64,000 bases of DNA, from the NCBI RefSeq assembly GCF_000482745.1, contig NZ_AXWQ01000006.1:248001-312000 (forward strand). Direction: 5' to 3'. Position 1 is the first letter of the stretch, and every line of letters starts with the position of its first letter. Under the pieces are notes generated by a model that was not told where the DNA came from, made no database searches, and worked only from the letters and a program-made list of their open reading frames with translations. The position numbers were made by a program, and so were the translations under genes. The DNA is from Oleidesulfovibrio alaskensis DSM 16109 (GTDB lineage: Bacteria; Desulfobacterota; Desulfovibrionia; Desulfovibrionales; Desulfovibrionaceae). Positions 1 through 8,756 of the stretch are shown one piece after another.

Positions 1-1
1 G

Positions 2-652
2 CAGGAACTGCCTGTGACCATCCGCATTCATGCCGACTACAACCCGGAAGCCGTCACCCAGTACAACATCGTCCCCGGACTCATGGGGGTTATTCTTACC
101 CTTACTCTGGTGGTCATCACCGCCGTGGCCATCACCCGCGAACGGGAACGGGGCACCATGGAATACCTGCTTTCAACGCCGGTCAGTCCGCCCGAAGTCA
201 TCATCGGAAAAATACTGCCGTACATTCTTGTGGGCTACGTGCAGATGACACTTATCATCGCAGCCGCCCGATATGTGTTTGCAGTGCCCATAGCAGGCGA
301 CATCTGGCTGGTGTTTACGCTGGCCCTGCCGTTCATCGGCGCAAACCTGAGCATGGGTGTCACCTTCTCCACTTTTGCCCGCAACCAGCTTCAGGCGGTG
401 CAGCTCTCCATCTTTTTCTTCCTGCCCTCACTGCTGCTGTCGGGCTTCATGTTTCCGTTCCGCGGCATGCCGGAATGGGCACAGGCCATCGGTTCAGTTC
501 TGCCGCTCACCCATTTTTTGCGCATCGTGCGCGGCATACTGCTTAAAGGCAACGGATTTGAGGCTTCATGGCCTTCGCTGTGGCCCATACTCGTCTTCTG
601 GCTGGCTGCCGTGGTGCTGGCACTCAAAAGATACAGCAAAACACTGGACTGA
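2..652 (+). CDS. ABC-2 type transporter permease, C-terminal part (5' truncated by window edge)
   Basis: The reading frame is open from the first bases of the window, so the gene starts upstream and only about its last 216 residues are seen. The visible part has five to six hydrophobic segments. It contains the conserved ABC-2 permease stretch 'TRERERGTMEYLLSTPV' followed by 'IIGKILPYI', which matches the YhhJ/YbhR-type exporter permease family. It ends with a typical 'LPLTHFLRIVRGILLKG' segment and a last membrane helix. The protein would be the inner-membrane part of a drug or multi-component exporter; its ATPase and adaptor genes should lie upstream, outside the window. The gene stops four bases before the convergent sigma-54 activator gene. 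The substrate cannot be inferred. Confidence 0.88.
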   Translation, partial: QELPVTIRIHADYNPEAVTQYNIVPGLMGVILTLTLVVITAVAITRERERGTMEYLLSTPVSPPEVIIGKILPYILVGYVQMTLIIAAARYVFAVPIAGDIWLVFTLALPFIGANLSMGVTFSTFARNQLQAVQLSIFFFLPSLLLSGFMFPFRGMPEWAQAIGSVLPLTHFLRIVRGILLKGNGFEASWPSLWPILVFWLAAVVLALKRYSKTLD

Positions 653-656
653 CCCG

Positions 657-3215
657 CTACACAGCCAGCCGGTACGCAGTGGCCGGTCCGGCTCCGCTTC
701 TGGTCACCAGCCCCCGTTCGAACAGCCCCTGCAGGTCTCTGCCTGCCGTGCGGTCAGAAATATCATATGTGAACAAGGCCATGTATTCACGCCGTGTCAT
801 GCTCCGGTGCGTCCGCAGATGCTCCAGAGCCTTTATCTGACGCTCATTGAGCCCCTGCAGCCCTGCATCTTTCACACCGGCCGGCACTACCTGCCCGCCC
901 CGCACAGGACCGCGGGCAGGCGGCCCTTCCGCCATTGCCTGTCCTGCGGCAGAAAGCGGCTCATCACCCTGCCCCCCCGCGGGAACGGAAGCTCTTCCGG
1001 CATCGCGGCGCTCACCATCGGCCCCGTGGCCCTGCCCGGCGGTAAAAGGCCGCCACTGCGATGCCACGGCGGCCGGCTCTCCAGCTCTGCCCACAGGGAT
1101 ATCCGCAGAATGTATCAGCCCCTCGCGCGCATTGACGGCGGCCTGCAGAATGCAGTTTTCCAGCTCACGCACATTGCCGGGCCATGAGTACTGCATCAGC
1201 GTCTGCATGGCTCCTTTGGTCAGTGCCAGATGCGGCAGCCCCAGCACTTCACGCGCACGGTCCAGAAAAAACGCCGTCAGTGCCGGAATGCTTTCCAGAT
1301 GCTCACGCAGCGGGGGAGTGCGCAGCGAAAGCACCTTGATACGGTAGTAAAGGTCCTGCCGGAACCTGCCGGCGGCTATCTCCTCCTGCAGGTCAACGTT
1401 GGTGGCGCAGATAACCCGCACATCCACCGCATACTCCGCATCGGCTCCCAAAGGCCGTATCCGGCGGCTGGCGATGGCCCGCAGCAGCGCCTGCTGCACC
1501 TTGGAGGAAGCTGACTGGATTTCGTCCAGAAACAATGTGCCGCCGTGGGCATGCACAAACGCCCCGTCTCTGTCTGTCTCCGCCCCCGAATAAGCACCCT
1601 TGCGATGACCGAACAGCGCGTCCAGCAGCAGATTTTCATCCAGTGCGCCGCAATTTATGGGTACCAGCGGGCCGTTGCAGCGCCTGCTGGCTTTATGCAC
1701 GGCTTCGGCTGTCAGCTGTTTGCCGGTTCCGGTTTCGCCTTCAATCAGAATATCGGCATCCACCTGTGCGGCCCTGCCTATGTCGGCCTTGAGCCGCCGG
1801 ATGGACTCGCTGGAGCCTTTAAGCACTCCCAGCGCGGAATGTTCAAACTCCTGTGCCGGACTGAGTTCCTCTGCAAAGTCGACCTGTTGCAGATTGGCAT
1901 AGTGTGTGAGCTTGCGTGTTTTTTCCTCTATCTCGGCAGCCTGCAACCCCATGGTCCGTATCATGGCATTGACGGCCCGTTGCAATGTCTGCACCTCGTA
2001 GCCCCTGAAAACCTCTTCCACCGGCTCGGGCGACGGCTGCAGAGCGGCAGATTCCACCCTGCGGGCAAGGCGCAGCAGGGGGGCACCGCAAAAGCGCCCG
2101 ACAAAATACAGCACCAGCGCGCTTACAGCCAGCACCGCCACGCCCACGGCACACAGAATGGCCGCCTGCCTGCTGCCCAGCACATGCGGCAGCAGACTGC
2201 GGTCAACACTGAAGGCCACCCCCCACACCTGCGGCGGGGCATCGTCGCTGATGCGGTACAGAACAGGTGCCCCCGCCTCCATCATGATGGTGGGAAAAAA
2301 CAGCCCGTCCCCGTGCTCCCAGTGCTGGGTAAGTGAGGGTTCTTTTTTTCTGGCTCCGGCGATACCGCTCCAGAAGCTGCGGTATTCGTCGGACGGCAGA
2401 AACGCACCGGCCATGCCCGGCAGTCCCAGCGTGCCGCGCACATCCTGACGGGACTGCACCGGCTGGCAGGTTTTGTTCTGTTCGCTGGCAGATTCGTACA
2501 AAATCCATCCGCGGGGGTCGGCAAAATAGCTGAACCGCCTTGCGGGCCGCCGCTGAAAAGACTGCAGCGGCGAATCGTCGGACTGCAGGTATGTGAGAAT
2601 CGTACCCAGATGATCGGCAGCCACCAGCAGCGAAAGAGCACCGCCCACCCCGCCGTCAGGCCCTTTCACCGGTGTGGAAAAACGGATAACGGGCATGCTG
2701 GTCAGCTCGCTTTCAAAAGGGCCCTGCACAAGTACCCGCGCAGGAACCACACGGGAAACTGCAACCTCGCCAACCCTTAATCCTTTAATATCTCTCGATA
2801 AAAAATCGTATCCGTCCGGACGTCCGCCTATCTCGCCAGAATCACGCCAGACACCGGAAGCATGCTCGCCACTGCGCACATAGTGCGCCCGGCGACCGTC
2901 GGCCAGCACCACAACCACTTCCACGGCGTTGCTTTCCACCAGTCCGCCCACTCTGTTCAGATAGCCGCCCAGCCCTTCATCAGTTGCGGCAAAGTCAGCC
3001 AGCAGCAGGGCATTATACCGTACTTTCTGCAGATAGCTGCTTATCTCGTACGAAACGGCCATGGTGCGCGTCTGTACTGCCCGTCCCAGAGCCATCTGCA
3101 GCGCATCGAACGAAAAATACAACGCAACGCCGCCCTGCAACCCCACCAGCAAAAGCAGCAGAGGTGCAGTGAATAACAGAAGAATCTGAGAGATAGGCTT
3201 TTTTTCCAGAAACAT
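657..3215 (-). CDS. Membrane-bound sigma-54 activator: periplasmic sensor + AAA+ + C-terminal winged helix
   Basis: About 852 aa. The ATG at 3215 is preferred over an upstream TTG because GAGG lies six bases before it. A membrane helix (about 10-33), a long periplasmic sensor-like region (about 35-345), a second helix (about 350-373) and a HAMP-like linker precede an AAA+ domain with Walker A 'GETGTGKQ', a GAYSGA version of the GAFTGA sigma-54 contact loop, Walker B 'GGTLFLDEI' and 'WPGNVRELEN'. The usual Fis-type helix-turn-helix is missing. After a Gly/Ala/Pro-rich linker the protein ends in a winged-helix-like segment (LNERQIKALEHL ... TAGRDLQGLFERGLV). It appears to join sensing and sigma-54 activation in one membrane protein. 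It is divergent from the histidine kinase gene. Ligand and targets are unknown. Confidence 0.87.
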   Translation of the reverse strand: MFLEKKPISQILLLFTAPLLLLLVGLQGGVALYFSFDALQMALGRAVQTRTMAVSYEISSYLQKVRYNALLLADFAATDEGLGGYLNRVGGLVESNAVEVVVVLADGRRAHYVRSGEHASGVWRDSGEIGGRPDGYDFLSRDIKGLRVGEVAVSRVVPARVLVQGPFESELTSMPVIRFSTPVKGPDGGVGGALSLLVAADHLGTILTYLQSDDSPLQSFQRRPARRFSYFADPRGWILYESASEQNKTCQPVQSRQDVRGTLGLPGMAGAFLPSDEYRSFWSGIAGARKKEPSLTQHWEHGDGLFFPTIMMEAGAPVLYRISDDAPPQVWGVAFSVDRSLLPHVLGSRQAAILCAVGVAVLAVSALVLYFVGRFCGAPLLRLARRVESAALQPSPEPVEEVFRGYEVQTLQRAVNAMIRTMGLQAAEIEEKTRKLTHYANLQQVDFAEELSPAQEFEHSALGVLKGSSESIRRLKADIGRAAQVDADILIEGETGTGKQLTAEAVHKASRRCNGPLVPINCGALDENLLLDALFGHRKGAYSGAETDRDGAFVHAHGGTLFLDEIQSASSKVQQALLRAIASRRIRPLGADAEYAVDVRVICATNVDLQEEIAAGRFRQDLYYRIKVLSLRTPPLREHLESIPALTAFFLDRAREVLGLPHLALTKGAMQTLMQYSWPGNVRELENCILQAAVNAREGLIHSADIPVGRAGEPAAVASQWRPFTAGQGHGADGERRDAGRASVPAGGQGDEPLSAAGQAMAEGPPARGPVRGGQVVPAGVKDAGLQGLNERQIKALEHLRTHRSMTRREYMALFTYDISDRTAGRDLQGLFERGLVTRSGAGPATAYRLAV

Positions 3216-3428
3216 GGACAACCTCGCCGCCAGCAGGCCTTTCAGGACATACGTCGCAGAATATAAGAAGACACATCAAGCCATAGCACCTGCCGCATTC
3301 CGACTCAATATTTTTTATATTCTTAATAATCAGCATATTAGAAAAACACATCAGGCCACAGGCACACCCCGTGCACAAGCAGCTGCATTCACGGTCACAA
3401 CAACGCTGAAAAACAAGTGGACACTGCC

Positions 3429-5141
3429 ATGCAGAAAACCAACGCAATGGGACACAAACTGGCTATCTGGGTTTCGGCCTTTGTGCTGCTGTTCGTCTCT
3501 CTGACGCTGGCGCTGACCTACACGCTGGTATCCCACGGTCTGGAAGCGGCCTACGCCAGACGCTCCAGCCAGTACCTTTCCAGTATTGTCCGGCAGCACT
3601 CCATACAGATCGACAGCTTTCTGCGCGAACGCAGGGCCAACCTCGCCTTTCTGGGCAAGTCGCGCACCGTGGACGAACTGCGTTCGCACGGTCATCTGGA
3701 GTGGCTGCTATGGCGGCTTAACGGACAGTACGAAAATGCCTTTGAGGATCTGAGTCTTATCTCTCCGCAGGGAGAAGTGACCGCATACGCCGGACATGAG
3801 GGCCTGCTGGGCAGCAATGTATTTGAAGCCCGCTGGTTCCAGCGGGCCATAGCTAAGCCGTCCTATGTGGGCGACGTGGTTGCCATGCCGGACGGATCCC
3901 CCAAGCTGGTTGTCACGCTGCGGCTGGGCAGCGCCAAGGAACCGTGGCTTATCAGCGCCACTCTGCGCATGCAGCTGATGGCCGATCTGGTCCGCTCCGC
4001 CGCGCAGTTCACCGAAGGCGACGTGGCCGTCATCAACCGCGCGGGCGTGCCGCAAAGCGGCCTGAACGCAAGTCAGGAACAGGGCCGCCCCGTCAGCGCC
4101 ATGGCCGACAAGCTTTTTGCCATGCATGCCGCATCGGGCAGTGCAGTCACCACCTACGAGCAGAACGGCGACCTGTATGTGTTTGCCGACCTGAATGAAG
4201 GCCGCTGGCTGCTTGTGTCGCGCACCCCCAATGCCGCCATACAACAGCCCTTTGCCGCTCCCAAAAAGCAGCTGCTCGACAAGCTGATACTGCTGGCGCT
4301 GCTGCTCATCGGCGGGGCAGCCATGTTTGTGCACTATGTGACCCGCCAGACCAGACGGCTGGCCGCAGAAAAGGATTCGCTGAACACACAGGTCATTGAA
4401 GCCAACAGGCTGGGCGCGCTGGGCGAACTGGCGGCAGGAGTGGCGCACGAAATCAACAACCCGCTGGCCATCATCCGCGAAGAAAGCGGCTGGATTGAAG
4501 ACGTGCTGGATGACGGTTTTGATAATCCGGAAGCACTGGAAGGCGAAATCCGCCGCAGTGTCACGCAGATAAATACCCAGACCCTGCGATGCAGAGACAT
4601 CACCCACAAGCTGCTTTCGTTTGCGCGCCGCAGTACCGGCCATGAAGCCTGTGTCGATGTAAACATGCTGCTGCAGGAAATAGTGGGCTTTGCCGAGCAG
4701 CGCGCCCGCTACATCAACGTGACCACACGCATGCGGCTGGACCCTGCCCTGCCCATGCTCTCCGCCAGCCCTTCAGAACTGCAGCAGGTGTTCATCAATC
4801 TGGTGAACAACGCGCTGGACGCCATGGAAGACCGCCGCGACGGCACCCTGACCGTCACCTCGCGCCTGCAGGGAAACACGGCTGTCATCACCGTAAGCGA
4901 CACAGGCCAGGGCATACCCGACACCCTGCTGAACAAGATATTCGACCCGTTCTTCACTACCAAGTCGGTGGGAAAGGGCAACGGTCTCGGTCTTTCCATC
5001 TGCCACGGCCTTGTGACCCGTGCAGGCGGAGATATCCGGGTCCAGAGCGAACTGCATAAGGGAACCACCTTCACCGTCGAGCTGCCCGTCACCCCATGCT
5101 CGGCAGAACCAACAGGCAACGCAGACAGGAGTATCTCATGA
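3429..5141 (+). CDS. Membrane sensor histidine kinase
   Basis: About 570 aa from the ATG at 3429; a GTG at 3417 is an alternative and neither has a strong ribosome site. An N-terminal membrane helix (about 10-32), a periplasmic sensor region of about 230 residues resembling a double-Cache domain, and a second helix (about 290-310) precede a HisKA domain with phosphoacceptor His340 in 'AAGVAHEINNPLAII'. An HATPase domain follows, with N-box 'NLVNNALDA', 'DTGQGIP', 'FDPFFTTK' and 'GNGLGLSI'. This is the NtrB/DctB-like kinase class. Its stop overlaps the start of a receiver gene (ATGA), so the two are translationally coupled. Two more receivers and an anion transporter follow, suggesting control of anion uptake or metabolism. 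Confidence 0.93.
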   Translation: MQKTNAMGHKLAIWVSAFVLLFVSLTLALTYTLVSHGLEAAYARRSSQYLSSIVRQHSIQIDSFLRERRANLAFLGKSRTVDELRSHGHLEWLLWRLNGQYENAFEDLSLISPQGEVTAYAGHEGLLGSNVFEARWFQRAIAKPSYVGDVVAMPDGSPKLVVTLRLGSAKEPWLISATLRMQLMADLVRSAAQFTEGDVAVINRAGVPQSGLNASQEQGRPVSAMADKLFAMHAASGSAVTTYEQNGDLYVFADLNEGRWLLVSRTPNAAIQQPFAAPKKQLLDKLILLALLLIGGAAMFVHYVTRQTRRLAAEKDSLNTQVIEANRLGALGELAAGVAHEINNPLAIIREESGWIEDVLDDGFDNPEALEGEIRRSVTQINTQTLRCRDITHKLLSFARRSTGHEACVDVNMLLQEIVGFAEQRARYINVTTRMRLDPALPMLSASPSELQQVFINLVNNALDAMEDRRDGTLTVTSRLQGNTAVITVSDTGQGIPDTLLNKIFDPFFTTKSVGKGNGLGLSICHGLVTRAGGDIRVQSELHKGTTFTVELPVTPCSAEPTGNADRSIS

Positions 5142-5563
5142 ACGTTTTACTGGTTGATGACGAAGTGGCCTTTGTGGAAGCCCTCGCACGGCGGCTGACC
5201 CGCAAGAACATGACCGTGCACACTGTGCACAACGGACCGGAAGCCCTGGATTTTCTGCGGAAGAACCCTTCGGTGGACGCAGTGGTGCTGGACGTGGTGA
5301 TGCCCGGGCCGGACGGGCTGAAGGTGCAGGAAATCATCCGCAAGGAGTTTCCTCTGGTGGAGGTCATCATGCTCAGCGGCAACTCCACAACGGCCATGGC
5401 CGTACAGGGGATGAAGCAGGGCGCCTTCGACTATCTTTCAAAGCCCTGTTCCACCGAAGAGCTTATCGAAAAGCTGCACGAAGCCAAACGCAGACGAGAT
5501 ACCTACTGCGAGGAACTGGCGGCGCTGAAGGCAGGCGACATAGTGCTGCGCAGAGGCGACTAA
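5138..5563 (+). CDS. Stand-alone response regulator receiver (CheY-like)
   Basis: 141 aa; the ATG overlaps the kinase stop codon. The whole protein is one receiver domain: acidic pair D7-D8, phosphoacceptor D52 in 'VVLDVVMPGPDG', switch Ser80 ('MLSGNST') and Lys102 ('YLSKPCS'). A charged C-terminal tail of about 30 residues follows, with no DNA-binding domain. It is the likeliest direct phosphate acceptor from the kinase because of the translational coupling. With no output domain it must act by protein contact or as part of a phosphorelay. Confidence 0.92.
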   Translation: MNVLLVDDEVAFVEALARRLTRKNMTVHTVHNGPEALDFLRKNPSVDAVVLDVVMPGPDGLKVQEIIRKEFPLVEVIMLSGNSTTAMAVQGMKQGAFDYLSKPCSTEELIEKLHEAKRRRDTYCEELAALKAGDIVLRRGD

Positions 5564-5604
5564 CCCCGCAACGCAATATATCCTCCATACACCCTACTGC
5601 CCGC

Positions 5605-5637
5605 CATGATGCGCACCAGCCCGTCACGCGCATCATG
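5605..5637. repeat. 10-bp inverted repeat between two receiver genes
   Basis: The arms CATGATGCGC (5605-5614) and GCGCATCATG (5628-5637) are exact complements around a 13-base loop. They lie 40 bases after the first receiver gene. No T-run follows, so a classical terminator is unlikely. The repeat could be an operator or an mRNA-processing or attenuating hairpin within the operon. Confidence 0.5.
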
Positions 5638-5716
5638 AAGCCGGAGGCACCGCACGGAGCAAAGGCAATGCCCGCATACACCCCGAAGAGCAATCCCCGA
5701 CACAGCCTGAAACCGT

Positions 5717-5735
5717 GCGGTGCCGACGGCACCGC
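5717..5735. repeat. 8-bp dyad GCGGTGCC-GAC-GGCACCGC upstream of second receiver
   Basis: A perfect GC-rich hairpin with a three-base loop lies about 50 bases before the second receiver start. It is followed by an A-run on the plus strand, so it could only be a terminator in the opposite direction, where no gene ends. It may be a regulatory hairpin that lowers or uncouples expression of the downstream genes. Confidence 0.4.
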
Positions 5736-5782
5736 GGAAAAAAAAGACAATGCAACAGGATATGAAAATGCAGGAGCCGCAC

Positions 5783-6157
5783 ATGACAGCCAATGACAGT
5801 CCCCATGTTCTGCTGGTGGACGATGAACCCGCCTTCGGCGACGTACTGGCCCGCAGGCTGCGCCGTCGCAATATCCGGGTCACCCATGCGCTGGACGGCG
5901 ACACAGCCCTGCGCATGCTGCTGAACAACGAGTTCAGTGCCGTGCTGCTCGACCTGAAAATGTCCGGCATCAGCGGGCTTGAAATTCTGAACGTGCTCAG
6001 CCGCATGGTGCCCGACGTGCCGGTCATCATGATTTCCGGCCATGCCGATCAGGAAACAGTGGCGCACTGTCTGGCCAACGGCGCCTGTCAGTATCTGCCC
6101 AAACCGTGCGATGCCGACGAAATCGTCTCCATAATAACCCGCATGCAAAAAAACTGA
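5783..6157 (+). CDS. Stand-alone response regulator receiver (second)
   Basis: 124 aa from the ATG at 5783, chosen because AGGAG sits seven bases upstream; in-frame starts further 5' lack this. It is a single receiver domain with D13-D14, phosphoacceptor D57 ('VLLDLKMSGISG'), Ser85 ('IMISGHAD') and Lys107 ('YLPKPCD'). There is no output domain. The gene is separated from the first receiver by about 220 bases containing two hairpins and is 25 bases before the transporter gene, so it is probably cotranscribed with the transporter. Confidence 0.9.
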   Translation: MTANDSPHVLLVDDEPAFGDVLARRLRRRNIRVTHALDGDTALRMLLNNEFSAVLLDLKMSGISGLEILNVLSRMVPDVPVIMISGHADQETVAHCLANGACQYLPKPCDADEIVSIITRMQKN

Positions 6158-6182
6158 CCAAGGTATCAATGAGGAGTTTCAC

Positions 6183-8006
6183 ATGGAAGCAACCTTCATG
6201 TCCCCGCAGGTGCTCGCCGTCACGGCAATTCTGATTCTGGCCCTGTACTTCCTTGTCACGGAAAAATGGCCCCTGCCGCTCACCGCTCTGGGCATCATCG
6301 TCGGTCTGTGTCTTGCCGAGGCGCTGGTAGGCGGCATCCTGTCCTTCAGCAATATTTTCGGTTCGTTCGGCAGCCGCGGTCCTCTGGCGGTGGCCATGCT
6401 GTTCATTGTCAGCCGGGGGCTCATACGCTCCGGGGCACTGTCATTCGTGGTCAATCTGGCCGCGCGGCTTACAGGCGGCAAACCGCTGCGGCTGATGATA
6501 TTCATGGTCACCACGGTCATCACGCTGTCCGCATTCCTGAACAACACCCCCGTGGTCATTCTGTTCATCTCCATCATCCTCATGCTGTGCGAACGCTTCC
6601 GCCTCGTACCCTCCAAGTTCATGATCCCGCTGTCCTTCGCGTCCATTCTGGGCGGCACGTGTACGCTTATCGGTACTTCCACCAACATCATTCTTTCCGA
6701 CATGATGGTGCTGAACAAGCAGGCCCCGCTGGGCATGTTCGAACTGTCCGTGGTAGGTGTGCCGCTGGCCATCATCGGCGGGCTGTTCCTTATATTTGTG
6801 GCTCCGCGGCTGCTGCCGGAACGCAAGTCGACATTCATCTCCAGCGGCGAACAGCAGGAAAACCTGTACCTTTCCGAAGTGGTGGTGCCCGAAGGCAGCC
6901 CGCTGGCGGGGGTGAAAATAAGCGAAGCCTCCTCTGTACTGGGCAGTTCGGGCAGTGTTGTGGAACAGAGCAGACAGGGTGAAATGCTGTATCTGCCCGG
7001 CAGGGAGGATCAGATTATATACGCGGGCGACCTGCTTGTGGTCAGCAGCCCGCTGGATACTCTGACATCGCTGCTTGCCAGCCGCATCATCGTGCTGCGC
7101 CACGGCGGCGACCTGTTCCTTTCCGGTCCCAGCGACGCGCGCCCCATAGCGGAACTTATCGTACCGCCCGCATCGCGGGTACGCGGCCGCAGGCTTTGGA
7201 ACACCGCCCCTGGGCGCGACGAAAACATCACAGTTATCGGCGTACGCCACAAGGAAGGGCACTACGCATGGCAGAAGACCAGCCAGCTGCGACTGGCAGC
7301 CGGCGACACCCTGCTGGTACAGGGCACCCGCGCAGCCATGGACTCGCTGGCATCGGACGGCGATTTCATCATCATGGAAGAAGCCGGTCAGAAGATTCAC
7401 TACTCCAACAAGGCACCTCTGGCGCTGGGCCTGTTCCTTGCCATGGTTGTGGTTGCCTCTGTGGGCATCATGGGCATTCTGCCCGCGGCCACCATCGCGG
7501 CTTTCCTTATGATTCTCACACGCTGCGTCAACCTGAAGGAAAGCTTCCGTTCGCTGGACGGTGAAGTGCTGCTGCTCATCATCGCCACCATATCGCTGGG
7601 CAAGGCCCTTTCGCAGACAGGTGCGGCAGATGTTTACGCCCACGCCTTCCTTACCCCCTTTGAAGGCGTATCGGCGCGGTTCATCCTTCTGGCCGTGGTC
7701 ACACTGACCGCGCTTATCACCAACTTTCTTTCCAACAACTCGGCTGCGGCGCTGCTTACACCCGTTGCCGTTTCCATAGGTATGGAGCTGGGAGTCGACC
7801 CCCGCGCGTTTCTTATAGGCATCGCTCTGGGTGCATCGGCATGCTATCTGACGCCCATCGGCTATCAGACCAACCTGCTGGTATACGCCCCCGGCGGCTA
7901 CAAGTTTTCGGACTTCATGCGCGTGGGGCTGCCCATGACCCTGCTGGTCATCGTGCTGGCCACTGTCATGATTCCCATGTTCTTCCCCTTTACGCCCCTG
8001 CAGTAG
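6183..8006 (+). CDS. SLC13/DASS-family anion symporter with internal RCK_C (TrkA-C) domains
   Basis: 607 aa, with GAGGAG well placed before the ATG. An N-terminal half of membrane helices carries 'LNNTPVVILF' and 'TLIGTSTNIILSD'. A cytoplasmic insertion (about 215-400) resembles two TrkA-C/RCK_C domains ('VVPEGSPLAGVKISEA', 'RQGEMLYLPGREDQI'). The C-terminal helices carry the paired motif 'NNSAAALLTPVAVSI'. This arrangement is typical of bacterial DASS transporters annotated as sulfate or dicarboxylate permeases. In a sulfate reducer an oxyanion or organic acid is plausible, but the substrate is not fixed by the sequence. The gene lies between receiver genes, so uptake and signalling appear linked. 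Confidence 0.92.
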   Translation: MEATFMSPQVLAVTAILILALYFLVTEKWPLPLTALGIIVGLCLAEALVGGILSFSNIFGSFGSRGPLAVAMLFIVSRGLIRSGALSFVVNLAARLTGGKPLRLMIFMVTTVITLSAFLNNTPVVILFISIILMLCERFRLVPSKFMIPLSFASILGGTCTLIGTSTNIILSDMMVLNKQAPLGMFELSVVGVPLAIIGGLFLIFVAPRLLPERKSTFISSGEQQENLYLSEVVVPEGSPLAGVKISEASSVLGSSGSVVEQSRQGEMLYLPGREDQIIYAGDLLVVSSPLDTLTSLLASRIIVLRHGGDLFLSGPSDARPIAELIVPPASRVRGRRLWNTAPGRDENITVIGVRHKEGHYAWQKTSQLRLAAGDTLLVQGTRAAMDSLASDGDFIIMEEAGQKIHYSNKAPLALGLFLAMVVVASVGIMGILPAATIAAFLMILTRCVNLKESFRSLDGEVLLLIIATISLGKALSQTGAADVYAHAFLTPFEGVSARFILLAVVTLTALITNFLSNNSAAALLTPVAVSIGMELGVDPRAFLIGIALGASACYLTPIGYQTNLLVYAPGGYKFSDFMRVGLPMTLLVIVLATVMIPMFFPFTPLQ

Positions 8007-8018
8007 GAGGACCGAGCC

Positions 8019-8456
8019 ATGATGATGCAGGATACGGTACATGCCATTGTTGTGGATGATCAGGAAAAGCTGGCGGAAGTGATGACCAAGCGCCTGAAAA
8101 AGCGCGGCATGGACGTGACTATGGTTACGTCGGGCGAAGCATGCCTGAAGGCACTGGCCGCCCGCCCCGACACCGATGTGGTGGTGCTGGATATCTCCAT
8201 GCCCGGTATGAACGGTCTGGAAACGCTGGCCGTCATCAGAAAGCAATACCCGCTGGTGCAGACAATTCTGTACACCGGCAACCCGACCCCCGAAAACGGC
8301 ATACAGGGTCAGGAACTGGGCGCCTTTTACTTTCTGACCAAGCCGGCACACATGGAAGAACTTGTGGACCTGCTGCACAGCGCCAAAGCGCGCAAGCAAC
8401 GCAAGGCCGAACAGGTTTCCAGACTGGCACAGTCGGCCATGGAACAACCGCAGTAG
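8019..8456 (+). CDS. Stand-alone response regulator receiver (third)
   Basis: 145 aa, with AGGAGG ahead of three consecutive ATGs. The receiver domain has D13-D14, phosphoacceptor D58 ('VVLDISMPGMNG'), a threonine switch residue in 'ILYTGNPTP' and lysine in 'FLTKPAH'. A basic, Gln-rich tail of about 25 residues follows and there is no output domain. It is the third receiver in the locus and ends the operon, 12 bases after the transporter. How phosphate is shared among the three cannot be told from the sequence. Confidence 0.91.
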   Translation: MMMQDTVHAIVVDDQEKLAEVMTKRLKKRGMDVTMVTSGEACLKALAARPDTDVVVLDISMPGMNGLETLAVIRKQYPLVQTILYTGNPTPENGIQGQELGAFYFLTKPAHMEELVDLLHSAKARKQRKAEQVSRLAQSAMEQPQ

Positions 8457-8670
8457 CGCGGCATACCTGTTCCCCTCCGGAACACCCCGGCGGCTGCCGG
8501 CAGCGTCTCTCCTGCGCCGGACTGTCTGCATCCCCGCAGCACTGCACAGGCAGTCACGGAGCGGCGGCGGTCATGTTCACCCCTTCAGGCGCCTCCGCCC
8601 TCCCCGCCCGACGGGCGGGGCATGGCAGCAGGCCGGAACATAACGGAGACCGGGAACAGTCCCATAACGG

Positions 8671-8704
8671 AGCGGCCCGCACCATATGTATGGTGCGGGC
8701 CGCT
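8671..8704. terminator. Perfect 16-bp-stem palindrome between convergent genes (probable bidirectional terminator)
   Basis: Sixteen bases (AGCGGCCCGCACCATA) are exactly repeated in inverted form around a two-base loop. It lies between the end of the receiver operon and the end of terC. There is no long T-run on either side, so termination would depend on the very stable stem or on Rho. The surrounding 8457-8756 interval holds only this and a weaker GC hairpin near 8605-8625; I see no gene there. Confidence 0.6.
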
Positions 8705-8756
8705 TCTGCATGGACGGCAGAGCGCAGCCCCGCCGTCGGTATGCGCCGTCAGCATG

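Noticed and set aside
6441..8531. A 696-codon open frame antisense to the SLC13 transporter
   Set aside because: Composition is His/Gln/Arg-rich as expected for the antisense of a membrane protein; no domain is visible.
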